Source: Firmicutes bacterium TM09-10 (GTDB lineage Bacteria > Bacillota > Clostridia > Lachnospirales > Lachnospiraceae). From it: 64,000 nt of DNA. The notes under the pieces were generated by a model. The model had not been told where the DNA came from. It saw only the letters and a list, made by a program, of their open reading frames with translations, and ran no database searches. The position numbers and the translations under genes are program-made. Below are positions 42,531-50,771 of this stretch, piece by piece. The stretch is from contig QUKC01000003.1 of NCBI GenBank assembly GCA_003481005.1, positions 124,001 to 188,000 of the forward strand. The letters are read 5' to 3'. How positions within the stretch are numbered: position 1 is the stretch's first letter; the number at the start of each line of letters is the position of its first letter.

Positions 42531-43513
42531 CCTGCCACCTCCCCGGTGAAAATTCTGGCAATGCTCTCTTCCAGCGGAACCTCCGTCACAGTAAAGTCAT
42601 CCACCGGAAACATGGAAAGCATCTGCGACGCCGTTTCCTTGATCCGCTCCTTCGGGATTTCCAGAACTGCCGTCAGATCTTTATTTTCCCGAACCCGCCC
42701 GAATATGGACAGCTTCCCGGTTTCTACCGGGCTGGAAAAAGAAAGGGTCAGCAGGCGTTTATCCCCCATCCTGTGGTTGATATCAGAAAGCGCGCCGTCG
42801 TAGACCAGCGTGCCGCTGTTAATAATGACTGCCCGGCTGCAAAGTGCTTCGATATCCCGCATATAATGGCTCGTTAAAATGACCGTTGTTTTCGTCTGTT
42901 CGTTATAATAGTGTAAAAAGTCACGGATTTTCTGCTGGGACACGATATCCAGACCGATCGTCGGCTCGTCTAAAAACAGAATACCGGGGCGGTGAATCAG
43001 CGCCGCCAGGATTTCCATCTTCATCCGTTCTCCGAGAGAAAGTCTGCGCACCTGAATATTCATCAGCTCCCGCACGCCAAGAAGCTCCGACAGCTCGTCC
43101 ACGGTCTTTTTGTATTCCCTGTCATCCACATCGTAAATGCATTTATTCAGATACAGGCTGTCGCTGGCAGGCAGATCCCACCACAGCTGATTTTTCTGAC
43201 CCATGACGATGGCAAAGCTTCGCTTGAACTCATTTTTCCGTTCCCAGGGCACAAAGCCATTCACCAGAACCTCCCCGGATGTCGGATACAAAATACCGGA
43301 CAGAAGCTTTAATGTCGTCGTCTTTCCTGCGCCGTTTGGTCCCAGCAGCGCCATCATTTCCCCTTTTTCCACGGAAAAAGAAACGTCCTTTACCGCTTCC
43401 TTTGTCAGCATCTGCCGGTGGAACAGGTTATTTAACGATCCCTGCAGCCCCGCGCCTTTTTTATAATAGGAAAATTCCTTCCGCAGATTATTGACCGAAA
43501 TCATCTCTTCCAT
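42527..43513 (-). CDS. ABC transporter ATP-binding protein
   Basis: A 328-residue ATPase: Walker A GPNGAGKTT, signature LSLGER, Walker B ILFLDEPT, and an H-loop SHYMRD. The C-terminal 90 residues form an extension seen in ABC-2 type exporters. The start MEEMISVNN has GAGGG 6 bases upstream; the longer in-frame version is rejected. It energises the two DUF990-type permeases. Confidence 0.93.
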   Translation of the reverse strand: MEEMISVNNLRKEFSYYKKGAGLQGSLNNLFHRQMLTKEAVKDVSFSVEKGEMMALLGPNGAGKTTTLKLLSGILYPTSGEVLVNGFVPWERKNEFKRSFAIVMGQKNQLWWDLPASDSLYLNKCIYDVDDREYKKTVDELSELLGVRELMNIQVRRLSLGERMKMEILAALIHRPGILFLDEPTIGLDIVSQQKIRDFLHYYNEQTKTTVILTSHYMRDIEALCSRAVIINSGTLVYDGALSDINHRMGDKRLLTLSFSSPVETGKLSIFGRVRENKDLTAVLEIPKERIKETASQMLSMFPVDDFTVTEVPLEESIARIFTGEVAG

Positions 43514-43556
43514 TGCTTCCCTCACTTTTCTATGCCTTGATACGCCAGCGCACATC

Positions 43557-44312
43557 TCACTCCAAAAACTCCGCATGCCGAATCCACGCCTCGTAGCGCG
43601 CCATGACTTCCGGATATCGGTAGCGGCTGACCGGAAGCTGGCTGCCATCCTCCAGCTCTATCATTTCCCTTCCAATCCGGCTGATCTGCCCGGGATTGAC
43701 CAGAAAACTTTTGTGGACGCGTAAAAACGACCTGACGCGCAGCTTTTCCTCCCAGTATCCGAGCGTTTCCGACGTCAGAAACACCTTCTTTTCGCAGTGC
43801 ACCCAGATCTCGTGCCGCATACTTTCCAGATACAGGATTTCCTTTTCCCGCACCCGGATTCTGCCGTCGGACGAAGGGCTTTCCCGATACGGAAAGCTCC
43901 GGTAACCGCTGCCCGTGCGCCTCTGTTTTTTCAATTTTGCAAGCGCCGCCTTCAAATCCTGTTCCAGCGCATATCCCCGCACCACATGGAAAAAAGGCTT
44001 TGTCAGTGCATCAAACACCGCTTCCGGGCCGTCCGCCACAAAAATCACCGCAAGGCGGGGATATTCTTCCAACAGGCTGTCTACTTCCTCCGACAGGACA
44101 TTTTCACAGTTGCCCGACCAGATCAGACAATCCAGAGCTTCCAACGCTTCCGCAGATTTTTCCGTGATCCGTACAAACTCTGTCTGACCGCTTTTTTCCG
44201 CCCGGACTGGCTCTTCTTCCGAAAACTGCCCCTGCAGGGAAAGCGCCTGCATCATGTATTCAATTTTTTCCAGGGCTTCCTTCGGCTCTCCGCACAATCC
44301 AACAAGCGGCAT
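43557..44312 (-). CDS. LytTR family regulator with degenerate receiver-like domain
   Basis: A 251-residue protein. The C-terminal LytTR DNA-binding domain (about 150-245) is clear: REKEILYLESMRHEIWVHC, FLRVHKSFLVNPGQI, and VSRYRYPEVM. The N-terminal half resembles a response-regulator fold, but the acidic pair and phospho-acceptor Asp are not seen (the segment reads LDCLIWSGN), so phosphorylation is unlikely. No histidine kinase lies nearby. The start has GGAGG 5 bases upstream. It precedes the ABC-2 genes by 43 bases and probably controls them. Confidence 0.85.
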   Translation of the reverse strand: MPLVGLCGEPKEALEKIEYMMQALSLQGQFSEEEPVRAEKSGQTEFVRITEKSAEALEALDCLIWSGNCENVLSEEVDSLLEEYPRLAVIFVADGPEAVFDALTKPFFHVVRGYALEQDLKAALAKLKKQRRTGSGYRSFPYRESPSSDGRIRVREKEILYLESMRHEIWVHCEKKVFLTSETLGYWEEKLRVRSFLRVHKSFLVNPGQISRIGREMIELEDGSQLPVSRYRYPEVMARYEAWIRHAEFLE

Positions 44313-44507
44313 TTTATCCTCCATCCCACAGATGTTCTGCTACTACCTTTTCATCTTAGCAGACCTCGTTAAAAAAACAATCCGCTATGCACCAATCGCA
44401 GTCCGTGCGCCCCAATGGTATGCGAAAGCACAACGGCAACACAGCGTAAAACCACTGTCGGTCGCCGCTCCTAACGCACTGCACTGGATTTTCTCGCAAA
44501 ATTTTTC

Positions 44508-44578
44508 TTGACAAATTTCAAATCCCTCTATATTATTATCTATGGTAATTATCAAAGATAATCATATAGAGGGATTTT
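44508..44578 (+). promoter_or_regulatory. Promoter and nested operators of the MarR-MATE operon
   Basis: TTGACA (44508-44513), 17 bases, TATTAT (44531-44536) is near consensus. Downstream, ATTATC-AAA-GATAAT (44548-44562) is a perfect dyad. It is nested in a larger inverted repeat, AAATCCCTCTATAT (44519-44532) with ATATAGAGGGATTT, whose right arm carries the ribosome-binding site. Confidence 0.75.
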
Positions 44579-44580
44579 TT

Positions 44581-45033
44581 ATGACAATTGAACTCATCAA
44601 ACGGCTGCTGGACGCCTGCTATGAGGCAAAGCGCATCCGCGATATGCTCCCGCCGCTGCCGGACGGCGTGACACCATCCTATATCCATTTTCTGGATGTC
44701 ATCGAACAGATGGAAAAAAACGGAACTTCCGTAAAAGTATCCGACATCAGCGATGCGTTGAACCTTCCGCGTCCCGGCGTGACCCGGACAGTAAAGGAGA
44801 TGGAGCAAAAAGGCTATCTGACCAAAAAGCCGTCCGAAGAGGATGCACGCATCATGTACCTTTTCATTACAGACGAAGGCAAAAAGCTCTCTGCCAAGTA
44901 CAACGAACAGGTTTTTAACGCCCTGCTGCCCGATCTGGAGACCATCTCCGGCGAAGATGCGGAATGTACCATTCGTACTATTGAAATATTTTATCGGGTA
45001 ATGTGTGAAAGGAGAAACGACCTTGACAAGTGA
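44581..45033 (+). CDS. MarR family transcriptional regulator
   Basis: A 150-residue winged-helix regulator: DNA-binding core SVKVSDISDALNLPRPGVTR, wing KKPSEEDARIMYLFITDEGK. AGAGGG precedes the start. It overlaps the MATE gene and sits right behind a strong promoter with nested dyads, so autoregulation and control of the pump are likely. Confidence 0.92.
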   Translation: MTIELIKRLLDACYEAKRIRDMLPPLPDGVTPSYIHFLDVIEQMEKNGTSVKVSDISDALNLPRPGVTRTVKEMEQKGYLTKKPSEEDARIMYLFITDEGKKLSAKYNEQVFNALLPDLETISGEDAECTIRTIEIFYRVMCERRNDLDK

Positions 45034-46363
45034 TAAGACAGATTTTACACAGGGAAATATTTTAAAGAAGCTGGTACCTTTTATGATTCCGATTCTGGGC
45101 GCGCTGGTACTCCAGGCCGCCTACGGCGCGGTCGATTTGCTCGTCGTCGGCAGATTTGGCTCCACCTCCGGGCTTTCTGCGGTTTCCACCGGCAGCCAGG
45201 TGTTAAACCTCGTCACCTTTGTTGTGACACAGCTCGCAATGGGCGTCACCGTCCTGATCGCCCGTTATCTCGGGGAAAAGAACCCGGAACAGATCGGCTC
45301 TGTCATCGGCGGCGCGGCGGTTGTATTCACACTGCTTTCTGTCTGCCTGTTCGCAGGGATGGTTTTCTTTGCCCGCCCCATCTCTGTACTCATGCAGGCT
45401 CCTGCTGAAGCAGTCACTCTGACCACAAGTTATGTTCGTATCTGCGGCAGCGGTATTTTCTTCATCGTCGCCTACAACCTGCTGTCGGCGATTTTCCGCG
45501 GACTTGGCGACAGCAAATCTCCGCTCCTGTTCGTCCTCGTCGCATGTATCGTCAACATCGTCGGCGACCTCGTTTTGGTTGCCGGTCTGCACATGGACGC
45601 AGCGGGCGCAGCATTTGCAACCGTATTTGCACAGGCGATCAGCGTTGTCTTTGCGGTGGTTATTCTTTTCAAAAAGCAGCTGCCCTTCCACATTGGCAAA
45701 AGCGATCTTGGCTTCAATTCCCAGTGCAGCAAATTTTTAAGCATCGGACTTCCTCTCGCCCTGCAGGAATTTCTGACCCAGGTTTCGTTCCTCGCCCTCT
45801 GCGCCTTTGTCAACCGCCTCGGCCTGGAAGCCTCCTCCGGCTATGGTGTCGCCTGCAAAATTGTCAACTTTGCAATGCTGATCCCCAGCTCCCTGATGCA
45901 GTCCATGGCGTCCTTCGTTTCCCAGAATGTCGGTGCAGGCAATCTGAAACGGGCCAAAAAATCCATGTTCACCGGAATCGGCATTGGTCTGATCTTCGGC
46001 TGCCTCGTCTTTACCCTCATCTGGTTTAAGGGTGACCTGCTCGCATCTTTCTTTTCCACAGACGCTTCCGTTATCCAAAACGGCTTCGCGTACTTAAAGG
46101 GCTTTGCGCCCGAAACCATCGTCACCGCTGTTTTGTTCAGCATGATCGGCTACTTCAACGGTAACAACAAAACCCTCTGGGTTATGCTCCAGGGTCTGAT
46201 CCAGACCCTCTGCGTCCGTCTCCCCTTCGCTTACTTCATGAGTATCCAGCCAAACGCCAGCCTGACAAGGATCGGACTTGCCGCACCGGTTTCCACAACT
46301 GTCGGCATCCTGTTGAACGTTGGATTTTATCTCTACCTGAACAAGAAAGAAAAACGCGCCTGA
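45023..46363 (+). CDS. MATE family efflux transporter
   Basis: A 446-residue, twelve-segment MATE protein with two halves (KLVPFMIPILGALVLQAAYG and LSIGLPLALQEFLTQVSFL). VLIARYLGEKNPEQI is typical. I start at TTG 45023 with GGAG 8 bases upstream; the GTG at 45005 is less likely. Its start lies inside the MarR gene, so the two are coupled, the usual drug- or metabolite-responsive efflux arrangement. Confidence 0.92.
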   Translation: MTSDKTDFTQGNILKKLVPFMIPILGALVLQAAYGAVDLLVVGRFGSTSGLSAVSTGSQVLNLVTFVVTQLAMGVTVLIARYLGEKNPEQIGSVIGGAAVVFTLLSVCLFAGMVFFARPISVLMQAPAEAVTLTTSYVRICGSGIFFIVAYNLLSAIFRGLGDSKSPLLFVLVACIVNIVGDLVLVAGLHMDAAGAAFATVFAQAISVVFAVVILFKKQLPFHIGKSDLGFNSQCSKFLSIGLPLALQEFLTQVSFLALCAFVNRLGLEASSGYGVACKIVNFAMLIPSSLMQSMASFVSQNVGAGNLKRAKKSMFTGIGIGLIFGCLVFTLIWFKGDLLASFFSTDASVIQNGFAYLKGFAPETIVTAVLFSMIGYFNGNNKTLWVMLQGLIQTLCVRLPFAYFMSIQPNASLTRIGLAAPVSTTVGILLNVGFYLYLNKKEKRA

Positions 46364-46377
46364 CGGCGCGTTTTTTA
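46350..46377 (+). terminator. Terminator at the end of the MATE gene
   Basis: ACGCGCC and GGCGCGT arms with the TGA stop in the loop, followed by TTTTTT. Confidence 0.8.
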
Positions 46378-46503
46378 TCGTATAGGAAACTTCGTTTCCA
46401 TACGATAAAAACGCTCCGCGAGGATCGCACTGCAGCGGAACGGAAGAATGTCGCTTGCGCGACCCGCTGCAGGCGGAGAATCCTGCTTCGCAGGATTCTT
46501 TTT
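46378..46503 (-). repeat. Family B structured repeat, copy B2 (inverted)
   Basis: Read on the minus strand it matches B1 and B3: GAATCCTGC-GAA-GCAGGATTC, then a CGCC/GCGG hairpin, GTCGCGCAAGCGAC, GCTGCAGTGCG, CCTCGCGGAGCG and the long TATCGTATGGAAAC/GTTTCCTATACGATA hairpin. It lies between convergent genes. Confidence 0.85.
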
Positions 46504-47987
46504 CATGCATCCGATCTGGAATATGCGTTTTTCATCTGGCTGCTCAGCTCAAACAACACCTTATCAAGCGTATCGTCCGTTTCCTTCTGCAGCATCGCAG
46601 CAATCTCCGCATTTGCCTGCTGCCGCAGCGCTTTTCTTACCGCCGGATCCTGTTCTGCTGCCAAACGTGCATCATAGCGGTTGATCAGCTCGTGTCCCTT
46701 TGCTGCAACCCTTTCCTGATAACGCTCCACATGGAACAGAGATTTATGATAGGAAGCGTCCGCCATCGCTGCGATCAGACGGCTCGACCAGTAAAAGTTC
46801 TCTGTCGAAACCCGCCCGGTCGTGTTGTTTAAATACTCCGGTGTTTCCTCCACATCTGCATAAAATGGAACAAGGGCGTTAAATGCATTGGACCCGTAGG
46901 CAATCCATTCCACCGGACTGCAGTCTGCTTCCATATCCGGTCTGATCTGGATCAACGCCATGAAATCATTTCGGTTGATGCCGATGGAACGGTATGCACC
47001 ACGCATGGCTTTATCGCCATAGGATCCATAGGGATCATACGGCGTCCCCTGATAGTGACCGGACAGGACATATTTCACATCCTCGACTGTGATCTTTTTT
47101 TCGGGAACCATGCACCACGGCAGATCGTCGGAAACCGGTGTAAAATCAGCAAGCGCACCGTCCCAGCGATAGGTGTTCGGATTCAGATACCGCTCCATAA
47201 ACCATGCCCGGGGTGTGTTGTATACATGATCTGCATCGTCATGGCTGCCGAAGACATCCCGCGGATTCAGCGAACCGTCCATCGAAAGGTTCAGATGGTA
47301 GGTTTCGATAAATTCTTTCAAATCTGCGGAGCAGAGGAAATTTTTCTGTTCTCCGTAAGCATCTTCCAGATCAAAGCTGTCGATTCCGAGCTGGTTTGGC
47401 ATCACGACATAAACCTCATCCGGCACTCTTCTTGCCATCCAGTGATGTCCTCCGATGGTTTCCAGCCACCAGATCTCGTCTTTATCCTGAAAAGCGATTC
47501 CGTTCATCTCATATGTCCCGTATTGCTCCAACAGGCTGCCAAGACGTAAAACGCCCTCTCTGGCGCTTCTGATATAAGGAAGCACCAGACAAACCAGATC
47601 CTCTTCCCCGATTCCTCCGGCAATCTCTTCCTTTCCATCCGCTGCAGGCTGATAAACGACCAACGAATCCGCTCCCAGCACGCGCGGATTCGAGGTGATC
47701 GTCTCAGTAGCAGTCATCGCAACATGTGCCTCATTGACGCCGCTGGCAGCCCAGATACCTTTTCCTTCCACCGCATTCGGCATCGCTGTATAGCGCATCG
47801 GATTCTCCGGCAGTTCGATGGTCACATGAGAGAGTACGGAATGATAGGTTTTCGGCTGCTGCTCCGGAGAAACCACTGCAAACTTCTTCGCTGTAAAATG
47901 TCCGGCGCCGGAATCATCGTTTCTCGCGATCACCGTTGAACCGTCATAGGTCGCTTTTTTCCCGACCAGTATTGTTGTACACCCCAT
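46503..47987 (-). CDS. C69 family dipeptidase
   Basis: A 494-residue Ntn-hydrolase of the PepD/C69 group. It begins MGCTTILVGKKATYDGSTVI, with Cys3 as likely nucleophile after loss of the first residues. ARNDD, ASGVNEAHVAMTATET and ETIGGHHWMARRVPDEVYV are conserved in the family. It hydrolyses dipeptides in the cytoplasm. GGAGG of its start overlaps the murF stop, so it is coupled to murF; this could link it to cell-wall peptide turnover, which is inference. Confidence 0.92.
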   Translation of the reverse strand: MGCTTILVGKKATYDGSTVIARNDDSGAGHFTAKKFAVVSPEQQPKTYHSVLSHVTIELPENPMRYTAMPNAVEGKGIWAASGVNEAHVAMTATETITSNPRVLGADSLVVYQPAADGKEEIAGGIGEEDLVCLVLPYIRSAREGVLRLGSLLEQYGTYEMNGIAFQDKDEIWWLETIGGHHWMARRVPDEVYVVMPNQLGIDSFDLEDAYGEQKNFLCSADLKEFIETYHLNLSMDGSLNPRDVFGSHDDADHVYNTPRAWFMERYLNPNTYRWDGALADFTPVSDDLPWCMVPEKKITVEDVKYVLSGHYQGTPYDPYGSYGDKAMRGAYRSIGINRNDFMALIQIRPDMEADCSPVEWIAYGSNAFNALVPFYADVEETPEYLNNTTGRVSTENFYWSSRLIAAMADASYHKSLFHVERYQERVAAKGHELINRYDARLAAEQDPAVRKALRQQANAEIAAMLQKETDDTLDKVLFELSSQMKNAYSRSDA

Positions 47988-47998
47988 ATCTGACCTCC

Positions 47999-49411
47999 TT
48001 ATTTTTCTAATGCTTCTACGATCTTTGCATACCCCATGCCGTGGGAAGCCTTGATCAGTACCGAATCCCCGGAATGCAGAAGTCCAGGCAATGCTGCAAG
48101 CAGTGCGTCGGTATCTGCGAAATGCTCCGCCTGAGAAATTCCAGCTTCCTTCGCTGTCCGGTACATCTCTTCCGAAAGGCTTCCTGCACAATACAGGCAG
48201 TCTATGCCTTGTTCTGCGGCATATGCGCCAACCTGCCCGTGCATCTCCCTTTCCTTTTCTCCAAGCTCAAACATATCACCGAGCACCGCAACTTTGCGTC
48301 CGTCTGCCAGACTTAACAGATCCAGCGCAGCCTTGGTCGAAACCGGGTTTGCATTGTAGCAGTCGTCGATCAGCACCAGATCCCCCGCCTGCACAACACG
48401 GCTTCTGCCGCTTACTGCCTGCACGGCAGCGATTCCGGCTGCAATCTGCTCTGTCGTCAGTCCGAGCTGTAAACCAACTGCAGTCGCCGCCAGCGCATTT
48501 AACACCATATGCGCGCCCGGCAGCGGAATCTGTACGTCAAACGCAGCGTCCGGCGTGTGGATTGTCGCTGTACTGCCCAGCAGTTCACGGCTTACGATGG
48601 TGTCTGCGTAAATATCGTTTTCGGGAGAAAGTCCAAAGTGAACCGGCCTTTTGCCGTGTACTTCCTCAATTGTCATGAGTTTGTCATCGTCTCCGTTGAC
48701 ACAGACCGTCCCTTCAGGATTCATAAAGTCAAAAATCTCGGATTTTGCCTTCAAAATACCGTCCCGGCTTCCGAGGAATTCCAGATGGCACTGACCGATA
48801 TTTGTCATCACGCAAATATCCGGCTTTACCATCTCGCTTAAACGGTGCATCTCCCCGAAATGATTGATGCCCATCTCCACAACGGCAGCCTCCGTATCCT
48901 CCGGCATGGCAAGCAGTGTCAACGGCACGCCGATTTCGTTGTTGAAATTGCCCTGCGTCTTGTGTGTCTTGTATTTCTGTGCAAGCACTGACGCAACAAA
49001 TTCTTTCGTACTGGTCTTGCCGACGCTTCCGGTGATCCCAACGATCGGAATTGGCATCTGCTCTCTGTAAAACGCAGCGATCTGCCGAAGCGCAGCCAGA
49101 CTGTCCTCCACACGGATGCAGGGACCCGGCAGTTCTTCCGGTTCTTCTTCACACACAACCGCAATCGCGCCCTTGTCAAAAACTTCCCGGATAAACTGAT
49201 GCCCATCCACCCGTTCTCCGCGGATTGCCACAAAAATATCGCCCGGTTCCACTTTGCGGGAATCGATTACGATTCCTGCCGCTTCTTTGCCGGAATAGCC
49301 GCGGATTACAGCCATTCCCGCCGCCGGACAGGTTCCGGTATGCTTTCCAGCCGGCACAGCCAGATGCCCCTTACAGGCTCTTGCAATATTCCATATCGTC
49401 ATGTTTTTCAT
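47999..49411 (-). CDS. murF: UDP-N-acetylmuramoyl-tripeptide--D-alanyl-D-alanine ligase
   Basis: A 470-residue Mur ligase that adds D-Ala-D-Ala to the peptidoglycan precursor. The ATP loop GITGSVGKTSTKEF, the N-terminal IDSRKVEPGDIFVAIRGERVDG (in two blocks) and DDCYNANPVS are typical of MurF. I start at MKNMTIWNIA, which fits family N-termini; upstream Mets up to 49459 are possible, and the ribosome-binding site is weak. It directly follows ddl, which makes its dipeptide substrate. Confidence 0.95.
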   Translation of the reverse strand: MKNMTIWNIARACKGHLAVPAGKHTGTCPAAGMAVIRGYSGKEAAGIVIDSRKVEPGDIFVAIRGERVDGHQFIREVFDKGAIAVVCEEEPEELPGPCIRVEDSLAALRQIAAFYREQMPIPIVGITGSVGKTSTKEFVASVLAQKYKTHKTQGNFNNEIGVPLTLLAMPEDTEAAVVEMGINHFGEMHRLSEMVKPDICVMTNIGQCHLEFLGSRDGILKAKSEIFDFMNPEGTVCVNGDDDKLMTIEEVHGKRPVHFGLSPENDIYADTIVSRELLGSTATIHTPDAAFDVQIPLPGAHMVLNALAATAVGLQLGLTTEQIAAGIAAVQAVSGRSRVVQAGDLVLIDDCYNANPVSTKAALDLLSLADGRKVAVLGDMFELGEKEREMHGQVGAYAAEQGIDCLYCAGSLSEEMYRTAKEAGISQAEHFADTDALLAALPGLLHSGDSVLIKASHGMGYAKIVEALEK

Positions 49412-49455
49412 ATCACTTTTGGTCTCCATTTTGCAGTTGAAAAGCTGCATCCTTT

Positions 49456-50490
49456 TCAATCCTCAAACGCCATATCCAGAATCTTCTGACAAAGCTCGTC
49501 ATAGCTGATGCCGACCGCTGCTGCTTCCTGAGGAATCAGGGAGGTAGGCGTCATGCCGGGGAGCGTATTCGCCTCCAGACAGTAGGCGTTTCCGGCCTCA
49601 TCCATCATAAAATCCATCCGGGCATATTTATGCAGGCGCAGGGCATCGAATACACGCTCTGAAATCTTCTGGATCTTTCTGGTGCTCTCTTCGCCGATCG
49701 GCGCAGGGCAAATCTCAATGGTGCTGCCCGCCTGATATTTGTTTTTGTAATCGTAAAAACCTTCCTTCGGCGCGATTTCCACGATCGGAAGTGCTTTGCC
49801 GTCCAGCACGCAGCAGGTTAACTCCCTGCCCTTGATATATTCTTCTACAACGACCTCGTCTCCATATAAAAATGCATCATCGAGTGCTGCCTGATAGTCC
49901 TCTTCTTTCTGCACGATGGAAACGCCGATGCTCGAACCACCGGAGCTTACCTTTACCACGCAGGGGAACTTCGGCTGCTGGCCTTCTCCCGGCTCCTGAC
50001 CTTTTTTCAGGCGGAAGCCTGCTGGGGTCGGAATCCCGTTTTGCATAAACAGTTCTTTTGCAAGGCACTTATCCATCGCCAGCGCGCCGCTGACAAAGTC
50101 TGTGCCGGTGTAGCGGATTCCCAGCAGATCAAATGCCGCCTGCACCTTGCCCCCTTCTCCGTCTGCACCGTGCAGTCCTAAAAAGACAACGTCCGCCATC
50201 TGACAGATCTTGATCACGTTGGGGCCAAAGTAACATTTGCCACCGTCCTTGCGCAGTGCCTTTACCGCACTGATATCGGGATTGATCTCATGAATCGCTT
50301 CGATTCCTGCAGAAAAATCCTCATCACTTTCAAAAATATGATCAATGTCGTCCCGTTCCATTCCAAGAAAAACGTCCAGCAGGACAGCCTGATGTCCCAG
50401 TCTCTTCATCGCCTGATAAATCATCTTGCCGGAAATCAGGGATACGTCACGTTCCGTGCTGATTCCGCCTGCTAATACTACAACCTTCAT
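49456..50490 (-). CDS. ddl: D-alanine--D-alanine ligase
   Basis: A 344-residue ATP-grasp ligase. Family text includes VVLAGGISTERDVSL, FLGLHGADGEGGKVQ, VVKVSSGGSSIGVS, EGFYDYKNKYQAGST and EANTLPGMTPTSLIPQ. The Tyr in the EGFYDYKNKY loop fits a normal D-Ala-D-Ala ligase rather than a D-Ala-D-lactate form. It feeds murF downstream. GAGGAG precedes the start. Confidence 0.96.
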   Translation of the reverse strand: MKVVVLAGGISTERDVSLISGKMIYQAMKRLGHQAVLLDVFLGMERDDIDHIFESDEDFSAGIEAIHEINPDISAVKALRKDGGKCYFGPNVIKICQMADVVFLGLHGADGEGGKVQAAFDLLGIRYTGTDFVSGALAMDKCLAKELFMQNGIPTPAGFRLKKGQEPGEGQQPKFPCVVKVSSGGSSIGVSIVQKEEDYQAALDDAFLYGDEVVVEEYIKGRELTCCVLDGKALPIVEIAPKEGFYDYKNKYQAGSTIEICPAPIGEESTRKIQKISERVFDALRLHKYARMDFMMDEAGNAYCLEANTLPGMTPTSLIPQEAAAVGISYDELCQKILDMAFED

Positions 50491-50534
50491 GTCTTTCTCC
50501 TCTTCTACTGTTTTCCAAAATTACTTCATGCCAT

Positions 50535-50563
50535 AGTATACGCTCAATCCACTGCCCCGTAAA
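50535..50563 (-). promoter_or_regulatory. Predicted promoter of ddl-murF-dipeptidase
   Basis: On the minus strand TTTACG (50558-50563), 17 bases, TATACT (50535-50540), about 45 bases upstream of ddl. Confidence 0.5.
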
Positions 50564-50679
50564 GGAAAATCCGCAGTCAGTTTGCCTAAAATACCGATAC
50601 AATTTACCGTGTTATCCAGTTAAAGCGCTGAAATATTAATTTTTTGTAAAATTTTTACACACCTTCCTGCAAATAGGTG

Positions 50680-50732
50680 TATAATACAAGCACGTTACAA
50701 AGACAGATGTCTTTCCACAAAAGACATTTTTT
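50680..50732 (+). promoter_or_regulatory. Promoter -10 and leader terminator-like hairpin of the branched-chain amino-acid operon
   Basis: TATAAT (50680-50685) is clear; the -35 is weak. Downstream, ATGTCTTT (50707-50714) and AAAGACAT (50720-50727) form an 8-base stem followed by TTTTT, a small terminator inside the leader. An ACACCT/AGGTGT dyad overlaps the promoter. Confidence 0.5.
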
Positions 50733-50771
50733 CCAGGAAGGGCATTTTTCTTTTGAAAAGGAGGAACTATT

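Noticed and set aside
46094..46510. Minus-strand ORF sharing a long peptide with a plus-strand ORF at 63066-63434
   Set aside because: The shared peptide is a translation of family B repeats; both frames overlap real genes or terminators and lack ribosome-binding sites.
49456..50490. Vancomycin-type D-Ala-D-Lac ligase
   Set aside because: The active-site loop reads EGFYDYKNKY as in normal Ddl, and no VanH or VanX partner is nearby.
50491..50771. T-box leader for the branched-chain amino-acid operon
   Set aside because: No T-box anti-terminator sequence is visible; only a short hairpin with a T run is present.
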